In this document: positions 26,016 through 36,302 of the stretch, in pieces | Position numbering within the stretch: the first letter of the stretch is position 1 | How the letters are laid out: each line of letters starts with the position of its first letter | Source: Lewinellaceae bacterium | GTDB taxonomy: Bacteria; Bacteroidota; Bacteroidia; Chitinophagales; Saprospiraceae | Assembly: GCA_020636445.1 (NCBI GenBank) | Contig: JACJXV010000020.1 | Span: 1 to 64,000, forward strand | Length of the DNA stretch: 64,000 bases | Direction of reading: 5' to 3' | Position numbers and translations under genes: made by a program | The notes under the pieces: model-generated | Database searches by the model: none | What the model saw: only the letters and a program-made list of their open reading frames with translations | Told to the model about the DNA's origin: nothing

Positions 26016-27752
26016 CTACTTTTCTACCCCGGGTAATGCCTCAAGCAACTGTTTTGTATAGGGATGTTTGGGTGTCTGTAATACCGCTGTTGCTTCTCCT
26101 GACTCTACTATTTTACCTGCCTGCATCACTAATATGCGATCACTCATGAAATTCACCACCGACAAGTCGTGGGAGATGAATAAATAAGTAAGCCCTTGTT
26201 TTTCTTGTAAGTCTTTCAGCAAATTCAGCACCTGAGCCTGGACCGAAACATCCAACGAAGACACACACTCATCGCAGATTAATACCTTCGGGCGTACACT
26301 TAATGCTCGTGCGATACAGATGCGTTGGCGTTGTCCTCCGGAACACTCGTGGGGGAAGCGGGTTAAATAGCGATCATCCAATCCGACTTCATGAAGCAGT
26401 GCCGAAACCCTGGTCCGGCGTTCCTGATCATCTCCTTCCAGGTGATGTACACGGAGAGGTTCCAGCAGCGCCTCTCCGATCGTCATTCGTGGATTAAGTG
26501 AAGCATAGGGATTTTGAAAAATGAGTTGTATGTCGCGGCGCCGGGTAAACCACTCTTGTTCTGGTAAGGTTAACAAATTTGCCCCTTGATACCATACTTC
26601 TCCGGCGCTGGTGGGCACCATTCGCAAAAGCGACCGGCTCAAGGTGGTTTTTCCACAGCCCGATTCGCCTACCAAACCCAGGGTTTCTCCAGGATAAAGG
26701 GAAAACGACACATCATCAACTGCCCTAACCTGTTGTGGTACCCGTTGGCGAAAACGCCATCGGCTGTCCTCAAATACGGTGAGTAGATGGTCAACCCGAA
26801 TCAATGGATCAACTGGGGTATCCTGAGGTGCGGGGTGGCCAGCCGTTCTGTCCTTGTTGCTGATAAGCGGTTGAGATGCAGGCGGATGTGAATTTGGATC
26901 AAAATCCGCAATCACCGGAAGCCGATGAGGTTTTAACTTTAAAGGAGGGCGACAAGCAAGCAATGCCTGGGTATAGGGATGTTGCGGGAATTTCAATAGC
27001 TTATTTGCAGCACCGGCCTCTACGATCTGCCCATTCTGCATAACCAAGACCTGATCAGCAAGTTCCCCCACAACGCCAAGGTCGTGAGAAATAAAGAGTG
27101 TAGCAATCTGTTCTTCACGACTGAGTTGCCGGATTAGTTTCAAAATTCCTTGTTGTACCGTAACGTCAAGGGCGGTAGTCGGCTCGTCGGCAATGAGCAG
27201 AGATGGTTGACTAATCATAGCCATGGCCAGCATTATGCGTTGTTGCTGACCCCCGGAAAGCTGATGCGGGTAACGCTGGTACATGCGCTGGGCATCGGGT
27301 AACCCGACACGGGTCAGCCAATCCAAAACAAGTTTTTCGGCACTCTTTCCACGAGCGATTCCGTGGCGTGTCAAAACTTCTACAAGCTGATCGCCACAAC
27401 GAAAAACAGGGTTCAAGGAAGACATAGGGTCTTGAAAAACCAACCCTATTTCTTTCCCGCGGATGCGTGGCCAGTCTCTTTCCGGGATATTACGCAGATC
27501 CCAGACCTCCCCAGAGCGGGTGTTCAAGGCTAATTCGCTGGAGCGAACCTCTGCGTTTCGCGGTAACAATCCGACAATGGAAAGCGCGGTGACAGATTTT
27601 CCTGAGCCGGATTCACCGACAATGCCGACGATTTCTCCAGGCTGTACCGCCAGGGAAAGCTGCTTGACTGCCTCTACCCTATTATCACCGGTGCCGAAGG
27701 TGATATCCAACTGGCTGATACGGAGTACGGGCAATGAAGCAGAGTTGTCCAT
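26016..27752 (-). CDS. fused double ATP-binding subunit of a peptide-type ABC importer
   Basis: 578 aa with two complete nucleotide-binding domains: first half Walker A GESGSGKS, signature LSGGQQQR and DEPTTALDVT; second half GESGCGKTT, CSGGQRQR and DECVSSLDVS. Each half ends in the oligopeptide-binding C-terminal motif (PYTQALLA and PYTKQLLEALP). This matches DppD-DppF-type fusions such as GsiA and YejF, which drive di- or oligopeptide (or glutathione) import. No permease or binding protein is adjacent, so the partners must be elsewhere. The stop of rnd is 5 bases upstream of its start, so the two are co-transcribed. Confidence 0.93.
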   Translation of the reverse strand: MDNSASLPVLRISQLDITFGTGDNRVEAVKQLSLAVQPGEIVGIVGESGSGKSVTALSIVGLLPRNAEVRSSELALNTRSGEVWDLRNIPERDWPRIRGKEIGLVFQDPMSSLNPVFRCGDQLVEVLTRHGIARGKSAEKLVLDWLTRVGLPDAQRMYQRYPHQLSGGQQQRIMLAMAMISQPSLLIADEPTTALDVTVQQGILKLIRQLSREEQIATLFISHDLGVVGELADQVLVMQNGQIVEAGAANKLLKFPQHPYTQALLACRPPLKLKPHRLPVIADFDPNSHPPASQPLISNKDRTAGHPAPQDTPVDPLIRVDHLLTVFEDSRWRFRQRVPQQVRAVDDVSFSLYPGETLGLVGESGCGKTTLSRSLLRMVPTSAGEVWYQGANLLTLPEQEWFTRRRDIQLIFQNPYASLNPRMTIGEALLEPLRVHHLEGDDQERRTRVSALLHEVGLDDRYLTRFPHECSGGQRQRICIARALSVRPKVLICDECVSSLDVSVQAQVLNLLKDLQEKQGLTYLFISHDLSVVNFMSDRILVMQAGKIVESGEATAVLQTPKHPYTKQLLEALPGVEK

Positions 27753-27757
27753 AACGG

Positions 27758-28933
27758 TTATTCGGTTTGGATACGGATAGCGATTTCGTCGTTCTTGATG
27801 ACGACACCCAATTTCTCGTATTGACTAACCCACTTGGTGAAAGTCGATCCGAGTAATTCTTTCCGCCAGCCACTGCCAAAATAACTCTCAATAAACTCAG
27901 GGTCGTTTTTGGCTTGCTTGAGGTTGTTCCGCGAAAGAACCATCGAGGGCGATACCTGATTTTCCAAACACTGGAATTTAATGACCAGATAGAGCATTTC
28001 CAGTAACAACTCTTCCCTTGGATCTTCTTCCGTTTCTGCCGGGACCTGTTGCAAGACGGCCAACTCTTCCGGAGTTCCCGGCCGGGAATATAATTCCATA
28101 AAGGTATCCCAGTGATCCATGGCTATTTTAGTAGGGACCCGACGGTTATCCCGCAAGGCATCCTTACCCGAACGCATGGCCCGAACAATATGGCTAATCA
28201 GCTTAGCCGGGAGAACCATTTCTTTAGAGTAGTCTTTGGTTTCAGCTGTTTTACGACGCCATTCAAAAAGGCGGAGGAGAAACAACCTTTCTTTCCTGTT
28301 CAACGAGCGTATCAGGTTACTAGTCAATGCTTCCTGGTGCGGATCGCGATCATAAAAGTCGGCTTTTTCAAGAACTAAAAACTCTTCTTCTGCCCAATGA
28401 AGCCGGTTCTTTTTTTCCAGATGCGATGAGAGTTGCTGCCACAGGGCTGGCAATGGCATAATATCCTCCAGGGCATAAGCTAATTGTTTTTCGCCCAGCG
28501 GGCGCGTCTCCCAGTTGGCCACTGTATGACTTTTGCTCAAGGATATTTTCAACTCGCCTTCGACCAGACGCTTAAACGAAACCGGATAACGGTACCCCAG
28601 AAATCCCGATGCTATTTGTGTATCGAAGACGTTTTGGGGTAAAATACCGTAAGCCTGATATAACAACCGGTAATCATTCTCCCCTGCATGGGTGATCTTA
28701 CAAATTCCTGGATCCTGAATGAGGGCCAAAAAAGGCGATAAATCGGAAATAGAGAAAGGATCAATGATGTACTGATGCCGGGGAGTCGACATTTGAATGA
28801 GACAAAGCCTGGTAAAATACCGCTTCTCCCCTACAAATTCAGTGTCAAAACAGAGCCAGGGGGTATTCGCTTCCTCCGAACAAACCTGTTCCAAAGTCCG
28901 CTGGTCTTTAACCAGGGTATATTCGTTTTTCAT
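27758..28933 (-). CDS. rnd: ribonuclease D
   Basis: 391 aa. 3'-5' exoribonuclease of the DEDD family acting on tRNA 3' ends. Exo I motif CFDTEF (D30, E32), Exo II HAGENDYRLL, Exo III YALEDI, then an HRDC domain (about 210-290) and a helical tail. All four acidic residues appear present. First gene of a pair with the ABC ATPase. An upstream -7-like element is at 29098-29105. Confidence 0.93.
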   Translation of the reverse strand: MKNEYTLVKDQRTLEQVCSEEANTPWLCFDTEFVGEKRYFTRLCLIQMSTPRHQYIIDPFSISDLSPFLALIQDPGICKITHAGENDYRLLYQAYGILPQNVFDTQIASGFLGYRYPVSFKRLVEGELKISLSKSHTVANWETRPLGEKQLAYALEDIMPLPALWQQLSSHLEKKNRLHWAEEEFLVLEKADFYDRDPHQEALTSNLIRSLNRKERLFLLRLFEWRRKTAETKDYSKEMVLPAKLISHIVRAMRSGKDALRDNRRVPTKIAMDHWDTFMELYSRPGTPEELAVLQQVPAETEEDPREELLLEMLYLVIKFQCLENQVSPSMVLSRNNLKQAKNDPEFIESYFGSGWRKELLGSTFTKWVSQYEKLGVVIKNDEIAIRIQTE

Positions 28934-29097
28934 GTATTCACTGCATTTTACGCCTCAAGCACACTGTCTGCCAGGATATGACGAAACTACCACCATTCTC
29001 TTTTGACCGCAATCTGAGGCGTCTGGCGTGGGAACAGGAGTTCAAATACATCCTGATTATCACACCTTGAATTAAGCTTAAGGCTAGCAAATATACC

Positions 29098-29105
29098 CAG
29101 GGAAA
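29098..29105 (-). promoter_or_regulatory. candidate rnd -7 element
   Basis: Minus-strand TATATTTG fits TAnnTTTG. The leader to the rnd start would be about 160 bases, which is long, and the nearest CAAA that could be a -33 is only 14 bases away, so the call is weak. Confidence 0.3.
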
Positions 29106-29181
29106 ATGGCAAAATAAACTTTCCTCATCGTAGATTAATTCATCCTTTAAAATATGTGTAAATTTCTGCTCTACATATGCT

Positions 29182-29349
29182 ATGACTGACGAAAAAGCAC
29201 TAGGCAACCCATTTTCGGCGGGAGCGCTCCAAATCCAGTGGCTTCAAGGCGTTTATTATGAAAAAGATGCCATTTATGGTGTCCCCGAGGGTCCGTTTGT
29301 CGTCTACATAGAAGAGGATAACGAACTTTACTTGATTCAATATCCTTAA
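29182..29349 (+). CDS. small protein of unknown function (55 aa)
   Basis: A 55-codon frame starting MTDEKALGNPFSAGALQ and ending LYLIQYP, with a TAA stop 51 bases before the AsmA-like gene. The content is protein-like: acidic, aromatic-rich, with several Tyr and no low complexity. No membrane helix. Spacing and strand suggest co-transcription with the AsmA-like gene. No family recognised. Confidence 0.5.
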   Translation: MTDEKALGNPFSAGALQIQWLQGVYYEKDAIYGVPEGPFVVYIEEDNELYLIQYP

Positions 29350-29399
29350 TTGAGGGAATTGTTCGTTAATATAAGAGCAGACTAACTAATACCAGTAGC

Positions 29400-32300
29400 A
29401 TGAAAATCGTTAAGCGTATCCTTCTCATTTTAGGAATATTCATTATTCTATTTCTGGGTGCCGCAGTAGCCATTCCTTATTTTTTTAAAGACCAGATCGT
29501 CGAACGTGCAAGAGGTGTGATTAATGCCAATATCCAGGGAGAGATCAATTTCTCTGACTTCGAGTTAACGCTGTTGCGTCATTTTCCAGATTTAACGCTA
29601 ACGATGAAAGATTTTACCATTGAAGGCGCAGAAGAATTTGCCGGTGTCAAGCTAGCCGACATCCAGTCGTTATCGGTAAGCGTTGATTTCTGGTCAATTA
29701 TCAATAAAACCCAACCCATCCAGGTTACCTCTGTTGAGGTAAAATCTCCCAAGCTAAACGTCCTGATCACGGAGGCAGGCAAAGCGAATTATGACCTTGC
29801 CCTCCCCGACTCCACCGCTGTTGTTGCCGATTCAGCTGCCGGCAGTACTAAATTCATGATGGCGCTCGATTTTTACAAAATCGAAAATGGTTATTTGTAC
29901 TATGACGATGCCTCAACCAACACCATGGTGATCGCGAAGGGTATTAACCATCAGGGATCGGGTGACTTCACCGAAGTTCTTTATGATTTGAATACCAAAA
30001 CGGATATCGATTCCCTGACCGTCGTCTACGACGACATCAAATATTTAAATCAAGCGAATACCCACCTGGATGCTATTTTCCAGGTTGACCAATCTACGCA
30101 AACCTATACCCTCAAGGACAACATCCTGACCGTTAACGCGATGAAGGTACAAGGCGATGGTTTTGTGCAGTTGCGGGGTGATGATTATTTTTTAGACCTG
30201 TCGCTTAGTGCTCCGGAAAACAATTTCCGCAATTTGCTTTCGCTGGTTCCTGGCGCTTATATGGAAGGCTATGAGAATGTAAAAGCCAGTGGTGAATTTA
30301 AGTTTGATGCAAAAATAAAAGGTCTTTATGCTGCCGAGCCCCTCAGTTACCCTGCCTTCTTTATCAATTTATCGGTGGCTGGTGCGCAGGTGCAATATCC
30401 CGACTTACCGCTGGGCATTACAGGAATTGTAGCGGATGCCAGTATTGCTAGTCCGGGCAGTGATCTGGACCAAATGGAGATCGATGTGTCCAAGTTGAAT
30501 TTACGGATTGGCTCCAACCCAATAAGTGCTGTTTTTCGGCTCCGTACACCGATATCTGACCCTAACCTAGATGCCAGCATCAAGGGCATTTTGGATTTAC
30601 GTGAACTTGCACAGGCTTACCCCATGGATGAACCTCAGGACCTTAAGGGCCGGGTTACCGCTGATGTCGATATTAAAGCGCGTATGTCGGAATTGGATCG
30701 CGGGGAATACGAGAATGTCAATATCCGGGGGAACCTGCAAACGTCCGGGCTGACTTACCGGGCTACGGGCATGCCTTTAGTGCAAATTGAGCAAACAGAT
30801 ATGAATTTCAGTCCCCGGTATGTAGAACTGAAGCAATTTTCCGCACAACTGGGTAAAAGCGACCTGACCGCTTCGGGGCGAATCGACAATATTCTCGCCT
30901 ATTTTAGCCCCCAGGCAACAATGACTGGTACCATTACCGCGCAATCCAAGCTTTTGGACGTCAATGAGTGGATGGCTACCGCCGTACAACCGGGTGACGC
31001 ACCTATCAGTGCCGAAGCTCTTTCAGACCCAGATGCACAGCCACTTGAGGATAATGCGATTTTTGATCGATTTGATTTTAAGGTAGACGGGCAGATTGCC
31101 GATCTGCGCTACGATAATTACATCTTGAAAAATACGGTGGCTGTTGGTCAACTCAGTCCTAACCGGATGAATATCCAGCGCGCAGAAACGCAGTTGGGTG
31201 ATAGTGACCTCCAGGCAACCGGAGTTATTACCAACGTCTTTGATTATTTGTTTTCAGATGGCACCCTCGGTGGGGATTTACGCCTGACTGCCCAAAAGTT
31301 TGACCTAAACCAGCTAATGGACACCTACTATGCCTCCTCTTTCGGGCGCAGTACCGGCGGTGGTGGTGGCGGTGGTGAAGCAGATCCCGCACCCGCCAAA
31401 GAAGCAGGCAGCAGTGGCTACGATGTAATTCTGATTCCGGATAATATCAAAATGACGCTTGATGCCAAAGCTGGGGAAGTGATCTATACCAATATGACTA
31501 TTCGCAACCTTTCTGGAAAGATGGCTATCGCCGATCAAGCCATTGAACTCCACGAAATCGAAGGTAATGCGCTGGGTGGAAAGGTTACTTTCGATGGGCT
31601 GTATGACACGGAAAACCCCGCCAAGCCCGTCTATGCCATGAAAATGGGCATGTCGGGGATGGATTTTCAAAAAGCGTTCTCTACGTTAAACTCATTTAAG
31701 CAACTTGCTCCTATCGGTGAATTCATCGTAGGCCATTTCAATACTAACCTGGTCATGGAAGGTTCCCTGAAGGACAATATGATGCCTGACCTGACTAACT
31801 TGAGTGTCAAAGGCTTTTTGGAAACCATTTCAGGCGCTATCAAAAACTTTAAGCCTTTACAAGCTATTGGTAATTCGCTCAATATTGACGAGTTACGGAG
31901 TGACATCCTCCTAACCAATACCCGTAACTGGATTGAAATTCAGAATGGCTTTTTAGAAGTCAAACCTTTTGATGTCAATGTGAAGGATATTAAGATGACT
32001 ATTGCGGGCAAACATGGCCTTTCGCAGGACATGAACTACGATATCAAAGCGCGGATTCCAAGAAAACTATTGGAGAAAAATCCTGTAGGGGCTACCGCTA
32101 GTGCCGGATTGAATGCCATCCAGCAGCAAGCTGGCAAACTAGGCATCGACTTTAAACAGGGGGAAAATGTTGATGTTATGATTACCCTTACGGGTTCAAT
32201 GCAGAAGCCACAGGTCAAATTCAAGCTACTGGGTATGGATGGTAAATCGGCAGTAGCTGATGCGGTGGAAGCCAAAGTGCAGGATGAGATCAATAAGCAG

Positions 32301-32621
32301 GTAGGTGCGGCTAAAGCGCAAGCACAAGAAGAAGTTAATAAACTCACCGAGCAAGGCAAGGCCGAATTGGATAAAGCAACAACCAAGGCCAAGGAAGAAG
32401 CAACTAAAGCAGTGGACTCGCTGAAAGTTAAAGCCCAGCAAGAGCTGGAAAAAAAGGTAGGCGAAAAAGCCGGCGAGGTACTTGGCAAGCCCGCACAAGA
32501 GAAGGCAACGCAAGTCCTCGATTCTCTAAAAACCAAAGTGGAAGTGGATAGCCTCAAGAAAGAGCTGGAGAAATTCAATCCTTTCAAGAAGAAAAAGAAG
32601 ACGGGGGAAGGCAGTAATTAA
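29400..32621 (+). CDS. AsmA-family envelope protein
   Basis: 1073 aa. N-terminal membrane helix (7-29) followed by the AsmA N-terminal region (DQIVERARGVINANIQGEINFSDFELTLL) and a very long beta-rich periplasmic part, with an AsmA C-terminal-like region around 700-960. AsmA/TamB-type proteins span the periplasm and are linked to outer-membrane biogenesis and lipid transport. There is a run of seven glycines near residue 660 and a Lys/Glu/Ala-rich helical tail (about 960-1073) ending FKKKKKTGEGSN, unusual for the family. The big hairpin at 32658-32700 follows the stop. Confidence 0.9.
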   Translation: MKIVKRILLILGIFIILFLGAAVAIPYFFKDQIVERARGVINANIQGEINFSDFELTLLRHFPDLTLTMKDFTIEGAEEFAGVKLADIQSLSVSVDFWSIINKTQPIQVTSVEVKSPKLNVLITEAGKANYDLALPDSTAVVADSAAGSTKFMMALDFYKIENGYLYYDDASTNTMVIAKGINHQGSGDFTEVLYDLNTKTDIDSLTVVYDDIKYLNQANTHLDAIFQVDQSTQTYTLKDNILTVNAMKVQGDGFVQLRGDDYFLDLSLSAPENNFRNLLSLVPGAYMEGYENVKASGEFKFDAKIKGLYAAEPLSYPAFFINLSVAGAQVQYPDLPLGITGIVADASIASPGSDLDQMEIDVSKLNLRIGSNPISAVFRLRTPISDPNLDASIKGILDLRELAQAYPMDEPQDLKGRVTADVDIKARMSELDRGEYENVNIRGNLQTSGLTYRATGMPLVQIEQTDMNFSPRYVELKQFSAQLGKSDLTASGRIDNILAYFSPQATMTGTITAQSKLLDVNEWMATAVQPGDAPISAEALSDPDAQPLEDNAIFDRFDFKVDGQIADLRYDNYILKNTVAVGQLSPNRMNIQRAETQLGDSDLQATGVITNVFDYLFSDGTLGGDLRLTAQKFDLNQLMDTYYASSFGRSTGGGGGGGEADPAPAKEAGSSGYDVILIPDNIKMTLDAKAGEVIYTNMTIRNLSGKMAIADQAIELHEIEGNALGGKVTFDGLYDTENPAKPVYAMKMGMSGMDFQKAFSTLNSFKQLAPIGEFIVGHFNTNLVMEGSLKDNMMPDLTNLSVKGFLETISGAIKNFKPLQAIGNSLNIDELRSDILLTNTRNWIEIQNGFLEVKPFDVNVKDIKMTIAGKHGLSQDMNYDIKARIPRKLLEKNPVGATASAGLNAIQQQAGKLGIDFKQGENVDVMITLTGSMQKPQVKFKLLGMDGKSAVADAVEAKVQDEINKQVGAAKAQAQEEVNKLTEQGKAELDKATTKAKEEATKAVDSLKVKAQQELEKKVGEKAGEVLGKPAQEKATQVLDSLKTKVEVDSLKKELEKFNPFKKKKKTGEGSN

Positions 32622-32657
32622 GCGGCTGCGTTCATTTGTTTTTTAGCAATACCCAAC

Positions 32658-32700
32658 AAATTCATAGCGCCGATGCATTCTGCATTGGCGCTATGAATTT
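32658..32700. terminator. 20-bp stem shared by convergent asmA-like gene and smc
   Basis: Two 20-base arms (32658-32677 and 32681-32700), complementary except for one G-T pair, with a 3-base loop. Neither side has a T tract. The arm on the smc side includes the smc stop codon (32691-32693) and the preceding Asn and Ser codons. Confidence 0.75.
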
Positions 32701-35700
32701 CCAGCCATTTCAAAGGAACCTACTTGTTGATAATCCCGGAAATCAACAGGAGCAACGCCGGAAACACCCTGCTCGGCCATGTAAACGCCATATATGGTAT
32801 CAACCGCCGCCATCGTTAGCTTATTGTGGGTTACAATAATGAACTGCGACTCCTTGGAAAACTTCTTGATGATTTTGTTAAACTTAAAGATGTTCGCATC
32901 ATCGAGAGGGGCATCCACTTCGTCAAAAATACAGAAAGGCGCAGGCTTGAGCAGGTATAGCGCAAAGAGCAGCGCAGTAGCCGTCAGGGTTTTTTCACCA
33001 CCGGAGAGCTGGCTGATCGTTTGCGGGCGTTTCCCTTTGGGCTTTGCCACAATTTCTATCCGCGATTCCAGTGGGTTCTCAGGATCCAGCAGCACTAAAT
33101 CACAATTATCATCCTCAGTAAACAAACTGCGGAAAACATCAATAAAATATACTCTTGCCTGACTAAAGGCCTCCAGAAACTGCGCAGTTGCTGTTTCCTC
33201 GATCTCCTGAATTGTTTTCTCCAGGGAAATCTTAGCCTTTACAATATCATCTCGCTGGGCGGCAATCGTGTCATGGCGCTCTTTCATCTCATCATACGCC
33301 TCAACGGCCATGGGGTTGATCTCTCCATAAGTATCCAACCGGTTTTTCAGCCTGTCGACGGTATTCTGAAGTTCTTCCAGGGGCATCATCCCCTGGGGTT
33401 CCTGGTTGAGGATATCGTTAATACTGATATCGAATTCAATACGCAGCCGTTGCGAGATGGAGCTTATCTCAAATTTTACATCATTGAATTGTTCCCTTAG
33501 TGTATTGATGAGGACCTGTAAATCCTGTAGTTGACGGGTTTGCTTCCGCAGGCGGTCTTCCTTTTCTGTTATCCCGCTGCGCGCCTGAAAATAAATTTGC
33601 TCGGCATCGGTTAAGGATTGCTCTACAACGCCGCGGTGCTGAAGGGCTTCCTGCAGGGTTTGTTCCTGGGTAGCCAATTCAGCGGTCAAAGCTTGCAGGT
33701 CCATTTCCGCCTGAGTAATCCCCCGCCGGTTTAATTCAATGGCCTGGCGAGCTTCCTCTTGTTGTTTCTCCCGAAAAGCCAATTCCCGTTGAAAGGTTGC
33801 TACCTTGTTTTGCTGGCGGACAAATTGGATGTTTTTGTCATTAAAATTAGTAGAGGCCTGGCTGAGTTGTTCCGCTAACTGGCGAAACTGTCCGTCCGTT
33901 TGGCTGATGCGCTCTTTGGCCGCAGCTACCCGCTCTTGTGTCGTCGATAATTGTTCCTCGATTTCAGCAACAGTTTGCTGCAATGCTTTGATCCGCCCTT
34001 CCATTTCCGAGCGGCGCGCCTGCGCTTCTTCGATAAAGGTATTGAAACCCTCCATCCGGGTCAGCAAGCCTACTTTTTCCTGAACTAATTGGTTCAGCGC
34101 ATTTTTCTGCTGCTGGATATCGGTATTGGTGCGCCGATTCTTGAGTTCTTCAATTTTTTGCTTGACATTGAAGAAGGCGGTAGCCAGTTTTTCTTCTTCT
34201 TTTTCCGCTTTGGCAATAACATTTTCGAGAATCTCGAGGTTTTTCTTCCGGCCAATTTTCTTGCCTTCAAAAAGGCCAATGGAGCCCCCGGAAACGCTGA
34301 ACCGACGTTTAATAATCCGCCCGCTGCGGGAAAGAACCACGGCATCAGAATCCGGCAACTCGCCACTGATTTCTTCCTGATCAGTTACCAGCACGTTCTC
34401 CAATAAGTAATTACACAACGGCAGGTAGGCAGGATCCGTTTGAATAAGATCAACGGCCCGTTGAACCTCAGGAAGCATAATCATTGGAGGCACATAGCCT
34501 TTAAAAGCATCCAGGATGAAAAAATTAGCTTTCCCTTTCTGGCTTCGCCCCAACAACTGTATAGCCTGGTAGGCATCAGCTAATGTGGGTACCACATAAT
34601 AGTTCAGGTAAGGCTCCAGGTAATTTTCAATGGTTACCCGGTACTCTTCACTTACATAAATCAAATCCGAAAGCAAGGGCGCTCCCTTGTTCCATTCTTT
34701 GTTGTTGCTCAAAAAGCGAATGGACTCGGGAAAACCTTCCAGGTTTTCGACCATGCTTTTCGTTAACTTGTACTCGTTGCGCTTGGCATCCAGTTCGCGA
34801 CGAACCAAATTGACTTTCCGGGTTAGTTCTTCCAGTTCATTTTCAGCGCGTTGTAAGTCTTCCTGACGGCGGGTTTCATCGCTTTCCAGGATAGCCAGGC
34901 TTTCTAATTGTTCTTGTTCTCGTAGTGCTAAATTTGTGATCTTATCTTGCAGGCCTGAGACAGCCTCTTGACGCTGGCGTAATTCTTCTTCGGCACGGCG
35001 AATATCCTGGCGTAAGCCTTCAATTTGGTTCAAATTAACCGCCCGTTGCTTTTCAAGTTCAAAAGCCTGGCGCTCAATCAACTGTTGCTCCTGAACAACC
35101 AGGTCCAGGTCAGCCTTCATGGAGCCATGGCTACCCCGGATTTTTTCCAGATCGCCTTCCGCCGTTTCCAATTCTTGTTCCAGGCGGGCTTCAACCCGTT
35201 TTTCCAGGTTCAATTCACTGCGAAAATGTTCAATATCCTGTTCGAGCTGCTGAATCCGCTGGGTTGCCTGCTGAATATCCTGGGATAATTTTTCACGACT
35301 TTGCTCAATGAATTGCTGGCGCTGAAAACCCATCCGGCGATCATTCTCCAGGGTGCGGATTTTACCTACCAGCTCATTTAACTCCCGTTGGCGGTCGGAA
35401 AGTGCCTTCTCCTTATCCAGGTGAAGCTTGCGTTCCTGCTCGAGTGCTGCTTCCAGGTTCCGGCCGTCAATATCCAGTTGCCGGTAATTATCCTGCTCAG
35501 TTTCCACCTGTTTTTGCAAACCTTTGTGTTGCTCTTTGAGCGCTGAAACCCGGATAAGGGCCAGCTCTACACTCAGGTTTTTGTATTCCTCCCGCATTTC
35601 GAAGTAGCGACGGGTTCGGCGAGCTTGTTTCTCGAGTGTCTTAAGGTTGTTGTTAATCTCGTGGAGTAGGTCCTCTACCCTATCCAGATCCTCCGTAGCA

Positions 35701-36248
35701 CTGCGCAACTTATTTAAAGCCTCTTTCTTGCGCACCTTGTACTTGGAAACACCGGCAGCCTGCTCAAACATCCGGCGGCGGGAATCATCCTTATCTTCCA
35801 GGATGTCATCGACCATCCCTAAGGCAATGATGGCGTAGGAATTCGAACCAATCCCGGTGTCCAGAAATAAGGATGTAATATCCTTGAGGCGGCATGGAAC
35901 GCCATTAAGGCGATATTCACTTTCTCCCGTACGGTACAGTAAGCGACTGATGGTCACTGTATTGTACTCAGTAGGCAAAAGATTACGCGTATTTTCAAAT
36001 GTCAGAGATACCTGGGCAATTCCCGATTGTTTTCTCTTCTTGGTACCATTGAAAATAACACTGGACATCTGATCCAGACGTAGCTCCTTACTCTTTTGCT
36101 CGCCCAGGACCCAGCGGATCGCATCAACGATATTGGATTTCCCTGAACCATTGGGACCAACAATGCCAATGACATCCTCATTGAAATGAATGAGGGTTTG
36201 GTTGGCGAAGCTTTTAAAGCCTTTTATTTCCAGAGTTTTTAACCGCAT
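32691..36248 (-). CDS. smc: chromosome segregation protein SMC
   Basis: 1185 aa, full length. Loop-extruding ATPase that compacts and segregates chromosomes with ScpA/ScpB. N-terminal Walker A GPNGSGKSNIVDAIRW (32-40), long coiled coil (about 165-500), hinge (about 520-660, KGYVPPMIMLPE region), returning coiled coil (about 670-1000), signature QLSGGEKTLTA and Walker B FCIFDEVDAPLDD. The scp genes are not adjacent. A pair of DnaA boxes lies 55-77 bases upstream of the start. Confidence 0.97.
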   Translation of the reverse strand: MRLKTLEIKGFKSFANQTLIHFNEDVIGIVGPNGSGKSNIVDAIRWVLGEQKSKELRLDQMSSVIFNGTKKRKQSGIAQVSLTFENTRNLLPTEYNTVTISRLLYRTGESEYRLNGVPCRLKDITSLFLDTGIGSNSYAIIALGMVDDILEDKDDSRRRMFEQAAGVSKYKVRKKEALNKLRSATEDLDRVEDLLHEINNNLKTLEKQARRTRRYFEMREEYKNLSVELALIRVSALKEQHKGLQKQVETEQDNYRQLDIDGRNLEAALEQERKLHLDKEKALSDRQRELNELVGKIRTLENDRRMGFQRQQFIEQSREKLSQDIQQATQRIQQLEQDIEHFRSELNLEKRVEARLEQELETAEGDLEKIRGSHGSMKADLDLVVQEQQLIERQAFELEKQRAVNLNQIEGLRQDIRRAEEELRQRQEAVSGLQDKITNLALREQEQLESLAILESDETRRQEDLQRAENELEELTRKVNLVRRELDAKRNEYKLTKSMVENLEGFPESIRFLSNNKEWNKGAPLLSDLIYVSEEYRVTIENYLEPYLNYYVVPTLADAYQAIQLLGRSQKGKANFFILDAFKGYVPPMIMLPEVQRAVDLIQTDPAYLPLCNYLLENVLVTDQEEISGELPDSDAVVLSRSGRIIKRRFSVSGGSIGLFEGKKIGRKKNLEILENVIAKAEKEEEKLATAFFNVKQKIEELKNRRTNTDIQQQKNALNQLVQEKVGLLTRMEGFNTFIEEAQARRSEMEGRIKALQQTVAEIEEQLSTTQERVAAAKERISQTDGQFRQLAEQLSQASTNFNDKNIQFVRQQNKVATFQRELAFREKQQEEARQAIELNRRGITQAEMDLQALTAELATQEQTLQEALQHRGVVEQSLTDAEQIYFQARSGITEKEDRLRKQTRQLQDLQVLINTLREQFNDVKFEISSISQRLRIEFDISINDILNQEPQGMMPLEELQNTVDRLKNRLDTYGEINPMAVEAYDEMKERHDTIAAQRDDIVKAKISLEKTIQEIEETATAQFLEAFSQARVYFIDVFRSLFTEDDNCDLVLLDPENPLESRIEIVAKPKGKRPQTISQLSGGEKTLTATALLFALYLLKPAPFCIFDEVDAPLDDANIFKFNKIIKKFSKESQFIIVTHNKLTMAAVDTIYGVYMAEQGVSGVAPVDFRDYQQVGSFEMAGNS

Positions 36249-36302
36249 AGCCTACAAAAATAGTAAAAAGGCCAGCGACCTGTTGTGGAGAATGAAAGCT
36301 AT

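Noticed and set aside
28938..29207. 89-codon minus-strand frame upstream of rnd
   Set aside because: It overlaps the 55-codon plus-strand frame and a candidate promoter; composition is not convincing.
34089..34406. Frames antisense to smc
   Set aside because: Shadows of the coiled-coil coding region; repeats of Lys/Phe reflect the sense codons.
36255..36262. TATTTTTG on the minus strand as an smc -7 promoter
   Set aside because: It fits TAnnTTTG but would give a leaderless transcript and lacks a -33 element; too weak to list.
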